DNA from: Nostoc sp. TH1S01
Lineage (GTDB): Bacteria > Cyanobacteriota > Cyanobacteriia > Cyanobacteriales > Nostocaceae
Assembly: GCA_018993265.1 (NCBI GenBank)
Contig: JAGKSW010000100.1
Coordinates: forward strand, 1-64,000
Direction of reading: 5' to 3'
Length of the DNA stretch: 64,000 nt
The notes under the pieces are model-generated. The model was not told the origin of the DNA and did not search any database. It saw nothing but the letters and a program-made list of their open reading frames with translations. Position numbers and translations under genes: made by a program. Below are positions 45,327-54,255 of this stretch, piece by piece. The first letter of the stretch is position 1, and every line of letters starts with the position of its first letter.

Positions 45327-46043
45327 ATGACCGTAAAAACCTTAACAATTAATTGTCAACTGGTCAGCGCCAGCGAAGAAGAAACTTTGCTAGAAGCGGC
45401 GCAAGCAGCAGGAATTCATATTCCCACACTGTGCCATTTAGAAGGTGTGGGAGATGTCGGTGCTTGTCGGCTGTGTTTAGTAGAGATTGCTGGAAGCAGT
45501 AAATTACAACCTGCTTGCGTGACAAAAGTTAACGAAGGAATGGAGGTTTACACCAATGGCGATCGCTTGCAAAAATACCGGCGCACAATTGTTGAAATGC
45601 TATTTGCTGAAGGTAATCACATTTGCTCGGTTTGTGTAGCAAATGGTAATTGCGAATTACAAGACTTAGCGATTGAAATGGGTATGGATCATGTACGTTT
45701 AGAGTATCACTTCCCCAATCGCAAAGTAGATGTTTCCCACGATCGCTTCGGTATTGACCATAACCGATGTGTGCTGTGTACTCGTTGTATCCGTGTTTGT
45801 GACGAAATCGAAGGCGCTCACACTTGGGATATGGCAGGTAGGGGTACAAACTCCCACGTCATTACCGACTTGAGTCAGCCCTGGGGAACGTCTCAAACTT
45901 GTACCTCTTGTGGTAAATGTGTCAATGCTTGCCCCACAGGTGCGATTTTCTACCAAGGTTCCAGCGTTGGGGAAATGAAACACCATCGGGACAAACTTGA
46001 TTTCTTAGTTACCGCAAGGGAAAAACAGCAATGGAATTTTTAG
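45327..46043 (+). CDS. hoxU: HoxU, diaphorase iron-sulfur subunit
   Basis: NuoG N-terminal-like iron-sulfur protein (238 aa) that passes electrons from HoxF to HoxY. Visible are the plant-type [2Fe-2S] ligands [15 protein letters not shown] with a later Cys, the distal cluster region [13 protein letters not shown], and two ferredoxin-type sets [11 protein letters not shown] and [12 protein letters not shown]. 104 bp of repeat-like DNA separate it from hoxF. Confidence 0.95.
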   Translation: MTVKTLTINCQLVSASEEETLLEAAQAAGIHIPTLCHLEGVGDVGACRLCLVEIAGSSKLQPACVTKVNEGMEVYTNGDRLQKYRRTIVEMLFAEGNHICSVCVANGNCELQDLAIEMGMDHVRLEYHFPNRKVDVSHDRFGIDHNRCVLCTRCIRVCDEIEGAHTWDMAGRGTNSHVITDLSQPWGTSQTCTSCGKCVNACPTGAIFYQGSSVGEMKHHRDKLDFLVTAREKQQWNF

Positions 46044-46076
46044 CCGTTGACTTTGAGCTTAAGCCAGGAGGTAAAT

Positions 46077-46607
46077 ATGAAACTCCGTCGCATCCGACAA
46101 ATATTTTGGTGGCTGCTAGTGGTAAGTATTTTGACAATATCTATATTCCTGGCTTTAGCAAGTCCCACATCACAAACGGCGATCGCATCTGTTACACATT
46201 TAGAAGCAGCACCAGGCGAAATACTTTATCGCTCACAAACAAAATTAGATGATCAATCAGGACATGTTTGGCAAGTTGTTCTGTTTAAGCAAATTTATCC
46301 TGGTCAAAGCACCAGTTTAAATCTGCGGCTTGTAGGTTTTCCCAACTCAGCCGAATTAATTCATCCCCAACCACTAAAAATTACCACTGCTTCCGGCAAA
46401 GTTTTCACTGCTGCTGATGTGTTCTTAGATGAAGCCCCAGCCCCAACTATCGGTCAGTACGACCTCAAAGATATCTTGCCGCAATTACCCAACGAACCCC
46501 TACAACTAGGTATACCTTTACCCAAACAAAACTTTATTAACATCTCAGTCCCTCAATCTGTCGTGCGTGAATGGCGTGAACTCCTCACAGCCACATCTCA
46601 AAGCTAA
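46077..46607 (+). CDS. DUF3122 exported protein in hox operon
   Basis: Cyanobacterial DUF3122-type protein (176 aa from the ATG at 46077, which has AGGAGG at 46065-46070; an upstream TTG is rejected). An N-terminal hydrophobic segment (FWWLLVVSILTISIFLALA) indicates a signal anchor or signal peptide with a beta-rich periplasmic or lumenal domain after it. Function unknown. It sits between hoxU and hoxY, 34 bp after hoxU, a position where Nostoc-type hox loci also carry an extra gene, so co-expression with the hydrogenase is likely. Confidence 0.8.
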   Translation: MKLRRIRQIFWWLLVVSILTISIFLALASPTSQTAIASVTHLEAAPGEILYRSQTKLDDQSGHVWQVVLFKQIYPGQSTSLNLRLVGFPNSAELIHPQPLKITTASGKVFTAADVFLDEAPAPTIGQYDLKDILPQLPNEPLQLGIPLPKQNFINISVPQSVVREWRELLTATSQS

Positions 46608-46661
46608 CCAGATAACTAAAACTCTGCGTTTTACTCAGCGTACCTTTGCGGTTAAAAAAAT

Positions 46662-47207
46662 ATGTCTCGCTTGCGACTAGCAACAGTATGGTTAGGCGGC
46701 TGTTCTGGCTGTCACATGTCCTTTCTCGATTTAGACGAATGGCTGATCGATTTAGCCGGAAAAGTGGATATTGTTTACAGTCCCTTCGCTGATATTAAAG
46801 AATATCCCAAAGATGTCGATGTAGTCTTAGTTGAAGGTGCGATCGCCAATGAAGAACACTTAACCACAATCCGCACCGTTCGAGAACGTTCCAAACTCTT
46901 AATTTCCTTTGGAGATTGTGCAGTTACCGGCAATGTCACCGCCTTACGTAATCCATTAGGTAGCGTCGAACCAGTTCTTCAGCGATGTTATGTAGAATTA
47001 GTGGATCTGCACCCCCAAATACCCCAAGAAGCAAGCATTGTACCTCCGCTATTAGAAAAAGTCACGCCTGTACATTATGTAGTCCCCGTTGATATTTATT
47101 TACCCGGTTGTCCGCCTTCAGCACCTCGCATTCGCGCCGCATTAGAACCGCTTTTACAAGGTGAAAAACCCAAACTCGCAGGACGCGAATTCATCAAATT
47201 TGGTTGA
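46662..47207 (+). CDS. hoxY: HoxY, hydrogenase small subunit
   Basis: Small [4Fe-4S] subunit (181 aa) of the bidirectional [NiFe]-hydrogenase. The proximal cluster ligands are visible in GGCSGCHMSF (near residue 14), FGDCAVTGN and LPGCPPSAP. It is of the short type without a signal peptide, consistent with the cytoplasmic soluble enzyme. The ATG follows an AT-rich leader 54 bp after the DUF3122 gene. Partner of HoxH. Confidence 0.95.
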   Translation: MSRLRLATVWLGGCSGCHMSFLDLDEWLIDLAGKVDIVYSPFADIKEYPKDVDVVLVEGAIANEEHLTTIRTVRERSKLLISFGDCAVTGNVTALRNPLGSVEPVLQRCYVELVDLHPQIPQEASIVPPLLEKVTPVHYVVPVDIYLPGCPPSAPRIRAALEPLLQGEKPKLAGREFIKFG

Positions 47208-47253
47208 AGAGAAGGCAGGAGGCAGGGGGAATAATTTTTTACTCAATATTCAC

Positions 47254-47332
47254 AACTCAGCAACGCCAGTTGCTTCAAGTCGGCGGAGCCGCCCAACGCA
47301 CTGGCTCCTCAGCACTCAGCACTCAGCACTTT
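47254..47332. repeat. Composite repeat within the hox operon
   Basis: Same block order as 37026-37093: ACTCAGC, AACGCCAGTTGCT, a central hairpin (here GGCGGAGCCGCC), AACGCACTGGCTCCT, then CAGCACTCAGCACTCAGCACT. A GGCAGGAGGCAGGGGGAATA block lies just upstream, as it does near the STRRs at 34.0 and 34.4 kb. Confidence 0.82.
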
Positions 47333-47349
47333 ACTACAGGAGATTAATT

Positions 47350-47955
47350 ATGTTAAGAGCCGCAGACATTATGACAAAAGATGTAGCCACCATTCGTAGC
47401 TCTGCCACAGTCGCAGAAGCAGTACATTTAATGCGGGCTAGAGATTGGCGGGCATTAATTGTTGACCGTCGCCACGAACAAGATGCTTACGGGATTATTA
47501 GTGAGAGCGATATTGTTTATAAAGTTATTGCTTACGGTAAAGACCCTCATAAAACACGGGTATACGAGGTCATGACTAAGCCTTGTATCGCCATTAATCC
47601 CGACTTGGGTTTGGAATATGTCGCGCGGTTGTTTGCCCAACATCATCTGCACAGAGCGCCTGTTATCCAAGGTGAACTTGTTGGGATAATTTCGCTCACC
47701 GATATATTGGCTTTAAGTGACTTTATGGAACAGCCTCGGTCAGCTCTTTTAGAACAACAACTACAAGAAGAGATTAAAAAAGCTCGCGCCATTTGTATAG
47801 AAAAAGGAATCCACTCAGAAGAATGTGCTGCTGCTTGGGATGCAGTAGATGAAATGCAATCAGAAATAGCACACCAAACCGCTGAAACAATCAATAGAGA
47901 AGCTTTTGAAGATTATGGCGAAGAGTTATCAGAAAGTCTGAAGTTTGAAGTGTGA
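47350..47955 (+). CDS. Two-CBS-domain protein in hox operon
   Basis: Small regulatory protein (202 aa) with a CBS pair: ADIMTKDVATIRSSATVAEAV (about residues 5-25) and VYEVMTKPCIAINPDLGLEYV (about 73-93), with ISESDIVYK and ISLTDILAL closing each domain. CBS pairs bind adenine nucleotides and may sense energy charge. The helical C-terminus has two Cys. The ATG at 47350 has AGGAG at 47338-47342; an in-frame extension to 47161 would translate the composite repeat and is rejected. Position between hoxY and hoxH suggests a regulatory or maturation link with the hydrogenase, unproven. Confidence 0.88.
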   Translation: MLRAADIMTKDVATIRSSATVAEAVHLMRARDWRALIVDRRHEQDAYGIISESDIVYKVIAYGKDPHKTRVYEVMTKPCIAINPDLGLEYVARLFAQHHLHRAPVIQGELVGIISLTDILALSDFMEQPRSALLEQQLQEEIKKARAICIEKGIHSEECAAAWDAVDEMQSEIAHQTAETINREAFEDYGEELSESLKFEV

Positions 47956-48000
47956 AGTATGAAGTTGGGAGAACAACAAATCACTAATGACTAATGACTA

Positions 48001-49449
48001 ATGACAAAAATAATTATCGATCCCGTTACCCGCATTGAAGGACATGCCAAGATTAGTATTTTTTTGGATGATGCGGGTCAGGTGAGTGATGCTCACTTTC
48101 ATGTCACGGAATTTCGCGGGTTTGAAAAGTTTTGCGAAGGTCGGCCGCTGTGGGAAATGCCAGCAATTACCGCTAGGGTTTGTGGTATTTGTCCGGTGAG
48201 TCATTTGTTAGCTTCTGCCAAAGCAGGCGATCGCATTTTAGCTGTGACTATCCCAGCAACTGCTGCTAAACTCCGACGGTTGATGAATCTAGGGCAAATT
48301 CTCCAATCCCATGCGCTGAGTTTCTTTCATCTCAGCGCCCCCGATTTTTTATTGGGAATGGATAGCAATCCCCAAACCCGCAATGTCTTCGGTTTAATTG
48401 CGGCGGAACCAGAATTTGCTCGTGGTGGAATTCGCTTACGTCAATTTGGGCAAGAAATTATCGAGTTACTGGGAGGACAAAAGATTCATCCAGCTTGGGC
48501 GGTTCCCGGTGGTGTGCGCGAACCACTCACACCAGAAAAACGCAGCCATATCCAAAACCGTATTCCCGAAGCCCGCACCACGATTTTAGATGCTTTGGCG
48601 AGATTTAAACACTTGCTCGATGATTATGCCGCAGAAGCCCAAACCTTTGGTAATTTCCCTAGTTTATTTATGGGGTTAGTCACTCCCAATGGTTTATGGG
48701 AAACTTACGATGGAAATCTCCGCTTTGTGGATAGTGCAGGTAATATCCTTGCCGATAAACTCGACTCTACACGCTATCAAGAATTTATTGGGGAAGCAGT
48801 TCAACCAGACTCTTACTTAAAATCTCCCTACTATCGACCCTTGGGTTATCCTAACCAAAATGACCATTGTCGGATAGATAGTGGGATGTATCGAGTCGGG
48901 CCTCTGGCAAGGTTAAATATTTGTAATCGAATTGGGACACCTTTAGCTGATCAAGAATTACAAGAATTCCGCGATCGCGGTCAAGGTACAGTCAAGTCAT
49001 CTTTCTTTTATCACTATGCCCGCTTAATCGAAATTCTGGCTTGTATTGAACACATTGAAATCTTACTTGAAGACCCAGACATTTTATCAAAACGGTTGCG
49101 TGCCGAAGCTGGCATTAATCAGCTAGAAGGAGTTGGTGTCAGCGAAGCACCACGGGGTACATTATTTCATCACTATCGCGTTGATGAAAATGGTTTACTG
49201 CAAAAGGTAAATTTAATCATTGCTACAGGACAAAATAACCTCGCAATGAATCGCACAGTTGCTCAAATTGCCCGACATTTCATTCAAGGTAATGAAATTC
49301 CTGAAGGAATGCTCAACCGTGTTGAAGCCGGAATTCGAGCTTTTGACCCCTGTTTAAGTTGTTCAACTCACGCCGCCGGACAAATGCCTTTACAAATCCA
49401 ATTAGTAGCAGCCGATGGCAATATTATCACTCAAGTTTGGCGGCATTAA
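48001..49449 (+). CDS. hoxH: HoxH, [NiFe]-hydrogenase large subunit
   Basis: Catalytic subunit (482 aa) of the bidirectional hydrogenase. The four Ni-Fe Cys ligands are in [10 protein letters not shown] (about residue 60) and [10 protein letters not shown] (about 456). The peptide after the conserved His (about 24 residues, [17 protein letters not shown] onward) is the extension removed by the HoxW protease during maturation. [13 protein letters not shown] opens the protein as expected. No hoxW or hyp genes are in the window. The 3' end overlaps the convergent redoxin gene by 23 bp. Confidence 0.96.
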   Translation: MTKIIIDPVTRIEGHAKISIFLDDAGQVSDAHFHVTEFRGFEKFCEGRPLWEMPAITARVCGICPVSHLLASAKAGDRILAVTIPATAAKLRRLMNLGQILQSHALSFFHLSAPDFLLGMDSNPQTRNVFGLIAAEPEFARGGIRLRQFGQEIIELLGGQKIHPAWAVPGGVREPLTPEKRSHIQNRIPEARTTILDALARFKHLLDDYAAEAQTFGNFPSLFMGLVTPNGLWETYDGNLRFVDSAGNILADKLDSTRYQEFIGEAVQPDSYLKSPYYRPLGYPNQNDHCRIDSGMYRVGPLARLNICNRIGTPLADQELQEFRDRGQGTVKSSFFYHYARLIEILACIEHIEILLEDPDILSKRLRAEAGINQLEGVGVSEAPRGTLFHHYRVDENGLLQKVNLIIATGQNNLAMNRTVAQIARHFIQGNEIPEGMLNRVEAGIRAFDPCLSCSTHAAGQMPLQIQLVAADGNIITQVWRH

Positions 49450-49978
49450 ATTGTGCTAATAATGTCTCCACACTCGCATTATGATCTAAAAAAGAAAACA
49501 AATGGCGATAAAGTAATTTACCATCTTTATCTAACACAAACTGTGCTGGTAAAGGCGCTCCCAAGGCTTGCCCGACTCTATATCTCCGAAATACTTGGCA
49601 ACTTGGGTCACTTAACAAGGGCATTTTTAAGCCTAAATCTTGCACAACTATTTGACTCTGCTTTTCATCGGTACTTGTAATCATCAAAACTTCAATACCG
49701 CGTTTTGTAAATTCCTCATAGTTTTCATTCAAAGCTTTAATATGGGGATAACAAAACGGGCAATATTGCTTTTCAGTAAAGATGCGGGTAAAAGCCAGTA
49801 ATACTGGTTGCTTACCGCGATAATCTGATAATTTAACTAAATTCCCGTTAGTAATATCCGGTAATTGAAAATCAGGCGTTCCTATTTCCACATGGAAGTA
49901 ACTAGTTGCTGGTATTGGCAAAAAGTTACGGAAGAATCGCTCATTAAATAAGCCGCTGAAATCAGTTGAAGTTAGCAT
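49427..49978 (-). CDS. AhpC/TSA-like redoxin
   Basis: Thioredoxin-fold peroxiredoxin/redoxin (183 aa). The active-site segment [13 protein letters not shown] holds a CxxC pair in place of the usual Prx TxxC, preceded by [18 protein letters not shown]. It may reduce disulfides or peroxides. No signal peptide is evident. It is convergent with hoxH, overlapping 23 bp at the 3' ends, so the two transcripts could interfere. A redox-protective link to the hydrogenase is only a positional suggestion. Confidence 0.82.
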   Translation of the reverse strand: MLTSTDFSGLFNERFFRNFLPIPATSYFHVEIGTPDFQLPDITNGNLVKLSDYRGKQPVLLAFTRIFTEKQYCPFCYPHIKALNENYEEFTKRGIEVLMITSTDEKQSQIVVQDLGLKMPLLSDPSCQVFRRYRVGQALGAPLPAQFVLDKDGKLLYRHLFSFLDHNASVETLLAQFNAAKLE

Positions 49979-50147
49979 ATTTTTCTTTTTAAAATAACAA
50001 GTCTAATTTCATATCAGCCGCACTGAGTTGACGTTACCAACTAACATCTAAACGCCAACCTGAATTGTCGTTTCTTCGTCATTCTGACGGGTTGCTGTTG
50101 TAGTTCTTGCAGCCGCTCACTAGCTAGATTTTTGCCCAAATTTATAT

Positions 50148-51029
50148 TTATCGCCTTTCTAGCCAAGTTTGTAAATCAGCCAAACTAGTAAAATCTAACA
50201 ATGCTTCACTCAAATCTTCTAAAACAGACAAAGGTAAGCCCGTAATTGCTGAACGCATTTCCTGCGAGAGTTCGCCAAATCGCTTAGTCAGCTGTCGAAT
50301 TACAAGTTTAACTGTAGCTTCCTCACGACCTTCCTCACGCCCTTCCTCACGACCTTCCTCGCGTCCTTCCTCGCGTCCTTCTTCCTTGATTTCTCGATAA
50401 ACTCTGGTTTCTTTGAGTGTGATTCCCAGCATAGACTCAACTTCCATCCTGCTTAATTGTTCAAATTTGTACACCATAATTGTTGTGATCATCTCTATTA
50501 TGGCGCGGCTGGCTTGCTCAGTTAGTTCTTGGGTTCTGCTTAACAAATACCTGGCTTCTTGTGGTGCTTGGCTTTCCTCTACAGTAGTCAGTACCATCAA
50601 TGCTACCCAAATTGGTAAGGAGCGAATATCCCCTAATTCATCCAAATACACTCTATGCACTTGTTCGCCGTTCAATAATGAGCGATGAGGATAAATATCA
50701 CTCTGTTCAATATTGCGTGATGGGTAAATAATTACTGCTTGCCAATCGCTAAATCTGGCACGGTTGCGATAGAAATATAGTGAAGATTCCGCAAATACTC
50801 TTTCGTAAAGCTGTTCATCTGTTTGGAATTGTACCTCACAAAAATATACAACTCCTGCACTTTGATTTTCTGGTGGCAGAAACACACCGTCAATTTCAAA
50901 TCTCGGTTCTTTTATCGCAACAGAATCAAATCGATAAGCATCTGCATTGCTTGGCGGTGTTGTTAGTAATTGAAACAACAGTGTAGGAGATTGTTGAAAC
51001 AGTTTATAAAAAATAGAATCTCGGCGCAT
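50148..51029 (-). CDS. Rpn/DUF2887-family PD-(D/E)XK nuclease-like protein
   Basis: Protein of the Rpn-like/DUF2887 group (293 aa), common in cyanobacteria. The N-terminus MRRDSIFYKLFQQSPTLLF and the nuclease-type core FEIDGVFLPP...VYFCEVQFQ (D and E-x-Q residues near 46-70) match PD-(D/E)XK folds. A 12-bp tandem repeat (about 50322-50387) encodes five GREE units, followed by an amphipathic C-terminus (RQLTKRFGELS) of DUF4351 type. Proposed roles include recombination-promoting nuclease. Monocistronic. Confidence 0.85.
   Translation of the reverse strand: MRRDSIFYKLFQQSPTLLFQLLTTPPSNADAYRFDSVAIKEPRFEIDGVFLPPENQSAGVVYFCEVQFQTDEQLYERVFAESSLYFYRNRARFSDWQAVIIYPSRNIEQSDIYPHRSLLNGEQVHRVYLDELGDIRSLPIWVALMVLTTVEESQAPQEARYLLSRTQELTEQASRAIIEMITTIMVYKFEQLSRMEVESMLGITLKETRVYREIKEEGREEGREEGREEGREEGREEATVKLVIRQLTKRFGELSQEMRSAITGLPLSVLEDLSEALLDFTSLADLQTWLERR
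50322..50387. repeat. 12-bp tandem repeat encoding GREE units
   Basis: About five imperfect copies of a GGAAGGACGTGA-like 12-mer (coding strand reads GREEGREE...) in the Rpn-like gene, giving a highly charged hinge. Copies differ mostly at third codon positions. Confidence 0.85.
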
Positions 51030-51120
51030 AAAATGTTATTAGGAAGCTGCGCCACATATATTACCAACTTGTGATATTTAAAGCTGATTAACTGCTAATT
51101 TTTGGATAAAAAATCATAAA

Positions 51121-51174
51121 ACCACAGATAAATACTGAAATTTACACTGATTTTATCTAATGTTTATCTGTGGT
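51121..51174. repeat. 12-bp inverted repeat ACCACAGATAAA
   Basis: ACCACAGATAAA and its exact reverse complement TTTATCTGTGGT bound 54 bp of noncoding DNA between the Rpn-like gene and the peroxiredoxin. A small dispersed-repeat type hairpin. Confidence 0.65.
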
Positions 51175-51192
51175 AGGGATGAATTTTGCCTT

Positions 51193-51219
51193 CAATTCCA
51201 ATAAATGCTATTGGAATTG
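51193..51219. terminator. Hairpin downstream of 2-Cys peroxiredoxin
   Basis: CAATTCCAATA and TATTGGAATTG form an 11-bp stem with a 5-nt loop, 15 bp after the peroxiredoxin stop. No clear U-run follows in the gene's direction, so termination is probable but not certain. Confidence 0.5.
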
Positions 51220-51233
51220 AAAGCGAAAAAATT

Positions 51234-51845
51234 CTAGACAGAAGCGAAGTAAACTTTAGACTTCACAGGGTCAGGAGTCATTGTCTGATCACCTGGTTGC
51301 CAACCAGCGGGGCAAACTTCGTCTGGATGTGATTGGACGTGCTGAATAGCTTGTAATGTCCGTAGGGTTTCATCAACGCTACGACCAAAGGCTAGGTTGT
51401 TAATGGTAGCGTGTTGAATGATACCATCTTTGTCAATCAGGAATAGACCACGCAATGCAACGCCTGCTGCTGGATCAAGCACGTTGTAAGCTGCGCTAAT
51501 CTCTTTCTTGATGTCGGAAACTAGGGGATAATTGAGGTCGCCTACGCCACCTGATTTGCGATCGGTTTGAATCCAAGCGAGGTGGGAGAACTCACTATCA
51601 ACAGAAACACCGAGAACTTCAGTGTTAAGTTTCTTGAATTCTTCGTAGCGATCGCTAAATGCTGTGATTTCAGTAGGACAAACAAAGGTAAAGTCTAGGG
51701 GGTAGAAAAATAAGACAACATACTTACCGCGATAGTCGGAAAGTTTGACTGTCTTGAATTCCTGATCAAATACAGCGGTTGCTGTAAAATCGGGAGCTTG
51801 TTGACCAACGCGGAGGCTTCCTTCTGTTCCGTAAGTGAGGGACAT
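51234..51845 (-). CDS. Typical 2-Cys peroxiredoxin
   Basis: Thiol peroxidase (203 aa) detoxifying H2O2 with thioredoxin-type donors. The peroxidatic Cys is C56 in DFTFVCPTE, the resolving Cys is in EVCPAGW, and the overoxidation-sensitivity motifs are seen as GGVG and C-terminal YF (VYFASV). Plastid/cyanobacterial type. The ATG has AAGGAG upstream. Monocistronic, followed by a hairpin. Confidence 0.95.
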   Translation of the reverse strand: MSLTYGTEGSLRVGQQAPDFTATAVFDQEFKTVKLSDYRGKYVVLFFYPLDFTFVCPTEITAFSDRYEEFKKLNTEVLGVSVDSEFSHLAWIQTDRKSGGVGDLNYPLVSDIKKEISAAYNVLDPAAGVALRGLFLIDKDGIIQHATINNLAFGRSVDETLRTLQAIQHVQSHPDEVCPAGWQPGDQTMTPDPVKSKVYFASV

Positions 51846-52041
51846 TAACCTAATTCTCCTTCAACTTATATTCCGTTTTAGTAGCGTTAGAGTTCGGGTC
51901 AGGTAAAACTCACCCATCCACGCTGTCTCACCTTTCAGGTTCACAGTCCCCTACGGAGGGAAACCCTCCTTCAGGGCTGGTTCACAGTTTAATTACGATC
52001 TGTTACGACTATATCATAGTCATAACGATTTTGAGTAGCAA
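51846..52041. other. Short intergenic region with repeat hairpin
   Basis: It holds the divergent promoters of the peroxiredoxin and debranching-enzyme genes. A repeat-type hairpin (GGAGGGAAACCCTCC, about 51955-51969) resembles the core of the composite repeat at 37.05 kb. Confidence 0.45.
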
Positions 52042-54156
52042 ATGACCAATTTAGATACAAGAGAATGGTTACTCACCAATGGCTTGGGCAGTTTTGCCAG
52101 TGGTACAGTTTCTGATGTCCGCACACGCACCTACCACGGTTGGTTGTTTGCTGCTACAAATCCGCCGTCTGGGCGCACCCTTTTGTTATCACACCTAGAA
52201 GCGAGTTTGGAAGTATCAAAGGGAGTCGTAGCACTAGGGACAAATATCTGGGGTAGTGGTGAGATTAAGCCGACAGGTTACGAACTACTACGATCTTTCG
52301 ATATTAACCCAGTACCCAAATGGATTTGGGGTGAAGATAACTGGCAGTTAAGTAGGCAACTGCTAATGCCCTATGGTGTTGAGGGGAGTAGGGAAAATAG
52401 CCCCCACTCTCATAGAATTTTGATTCACTATCGTTATGACGGCGTAGAGACAGCGATTTTAAAACTACGGTTACTCATTTGCGATCGCGACTTTCATCGT
52501 CAACAAACCGCAGTAGGTTTACAATTTTCCCAATTACTAGGACAACAACAAGTTTGCCTACAAGCGATCGCATCTGGGCATTTTGGTAAACCTTGGTATT
52601 TACGTTGGACGCAGGGTCAATATCAAGCAGACGCATTTTGGTACTGGAATTACGTCTTACCAGAAGAAACACGCCGGGGATTAAGTGATTATGAAGACCT
52701 TTACAGTCCTGGCTATTTAATTGTCACTCTCCAGCCAGGAGATGCTATCACCCTAGAAGCAAGATTGGGTTTTCCTGACCCACAGCAAACTCCTCTATTA
52801 CCCGAAAGCTTTGCAGAAGCAGTAGAAGCAGAACAAGAAAGACTCTGCCAGATTTTTGGATGTAGTAAAACAAAAAATACTGAATGGGAATTAGGCTCTG
52901 GAGGCTGGGCGCTGTTAAAAGATAGAGGAGCAGGAGTGCAGGGTGCAGGCGGAAGACTATTCTCTCTTGCTCCGTATACTCTTCCCGATCTTCAATCTCT
53001 CATCTGGGAACGCCTACTCAAAGCCAGCGATCAATTTATTGTTTATCGGGCTGCTGTTGCTGGCCCAACAATCATTGCAGGTTATCACTGGTTTAATGAC
53101 AGGGGGCGTGATGCGTTAATTGCCTTACCCGGTCTAGCATTAGTGGCGCAACGCTATGAATTAGCCAAAGGGCTATTACACACTTTTGGGCGTTATTGTC
53201 GCCACGGTTTAATTCCGAATACCTTTCCAGATATTGATGGTGAGCCATATTACAACAGTATTGATGCGGCGCTATGGTGGATTGAAACATTAGGGCTTTA
53301 CTTAGAAGCTACCCAAGACTGGGAATTTTTGGCAGACCAATTCCCGATAGTGCAGCAAATCCACAAAGCCTTTGTGGGGGGTACACGTTATAACATCCAA
53401 GTTGATGCTACTGATGGATTAGTAGGTTGGTATGCTCGCGGTGTAGCTTTAACTTGGATGGATGCACTAGTCAACGGCCAGCCTGTAACGCCTCGTCATG
53501 GTAAGCCAGTAGAGATTAATGCCCTGTGGTACTCTGCTTTGTGTTGGATGAGTCAATGGGCGCAACGCTTAAGTCAAATGCCCGTGGATGATGCACCACG
53601 TCTAGCAAAACAGGCACAACGTTATACACAACAAGCACAACAAGTAAAAATTTCCCTGCAAAAATTCTGGAATCCAATGCTGGGTTACTTGTATGACACC
53701 ATTGAACCAGACGATCGCCGCAATTCCCAAATTCGCCCCAATGCTGTGATTGCATTGTCTTTACACCATTGTGGATTTTCCCAACAACAAGGTCGTCAGA
53801 TACTCGACTTAGCCACCTATCGCTTGCTGACTCCCTATGGCCTTCGCAGCCTGGATGCGATTGATCCAGAATACGTTGGTAAGTACACAGGTATGCCCCA
53901 CGATCGCGATCGCGCTTACCATCAAGGTACAGTTTGGAGTTGGTTGATTGGGCCGTTTATTCGTGCTTGGCAACGTTTTTATCCCAAACAACCACTGCCT
54001 TTTAATTGGCAACCTCTCATCGACCATTTTCTTTCAGATGGTTGTCTTGGCTCCATTTCCGAAATTTTTGATGGCGACCCACCACACACCCCCAGAGGTG
54101 CGATCGCCCAAGCTTGGTCAGTGGCCGAGGTAATGCGTCATATCAATGAATTTTGA
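52042..54156 (+). CDS. Amylo-alpha-1,6-glucosidase / glycogen debranching enzyme (GH133)
   Basis: Glycogen-debranching-type enzyme (704 aa): an N-terminal beta domain (TREWLLTNGLGSFASGTVSD) and a C-terminal (alpha/alpha)6 barrel with GLIPNTFPDIDGEPYYNSID-type core near residue 390, GMPHDRDRAYHQGTVWSW and SEIFDGDPPHTPRG. It hydrolyses alpha-1,6 branches of glycogen. A segment of about 30 residues (DRGAGVQGAGGRLFSLAP, near 295-320) lies between conserved blocks and is encoded by GGAGCAGGAGTGCAGGGTGCAGG-like DNA, so it may be a repeat-derived insertion. The family motif NDWGRD reads NDRGRD. Confidence 0.9.
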   Translation: MTNLDTREWLLTNGLGSFASGTVSDVRTRTYHGWLFAATNPPSGRTLLLSHLEASLEVSKGVVALGTNIWGSGEIKPTGYELLRSFDINPVPKWIWGEDNWQLSRQLLMPYGVEGSRENSPHSHRILIHYRYDGVETAILKLRLLICDRDFHRQQTAVGLQFSQLLGQQQVCLQAIASGHFGKPWYLRWTQGQYQADAFWYWNYVLPEETRRGLSDYEDLYSPGYLIVTLQPGDAITLEARLGFPDPQQTPLLPESFAEAVEAEQERLCQIFGCSKTKNTEWELGSGGWALLKDRGAGVQGAGGRLFSLAPYTLPDLQSLIWERLLKASDQFIVYRAAVAGPTIIAGYHWFNDRGRDALIALPGLALVAQRYELAKGLLHTFGRYCRHGLIPNTFPDIDGEPYYNSIDAALWWIETLGLYLEATQDWEFLADQFPIVQQIHKAFVGGTRYNIQVDATDGLVGWYARGVALTWMDALVNGQPVTPRHGKPVEINALWYSALCWMSQWAQRLSQMPVDDAPRLAKQAQRYTQQAQQVKISLQKFWNPMLGYLYDTIEPDDRRNSQIRPNAVIALSLHHCGFSQQQGRQILDLATYRLLTPYGLRSLDAIDPEYVGKYTGMPHDRDRAYHQGTVWSWLIGPFIRAWQRFYPKQPLPFNWQPLIDHFLSDGCLGSISEIFDGDPPHTPRGAIAQAWSVAEVMRHINEF

Positions 54157-54172
54157 TTGCACCTCTCCCTCT

Positions 54173-54207
54173 ACTCACCACTCACCACTCCCCACTCCCT
54201 ACTCTAT
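54173..54207. repeat. Heptamer array (ACTCACC/ACTCCCC)n
   Basis: Five 7-nt units, ACTCACC x2, ACTCCCC, ACTCCCT and ACTCTAT, lie 17 bp after the debranching enzyme stop. It is a diverged STRR. Confidence 0.7.
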
Positions 54208-54255
54208 AAGTCCTACTATTAAAAAGTGCCTCTTGAATACTAACTACCGCTACCC

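Noticed and set aside
47161-47349. N-terminal extension of the CBS protein
   Set aside because: It overlaps hoxY and translates the composite repeat and STRR (STQHSALYY); the ATG at 47350 has a proper ribosome site and the family start.
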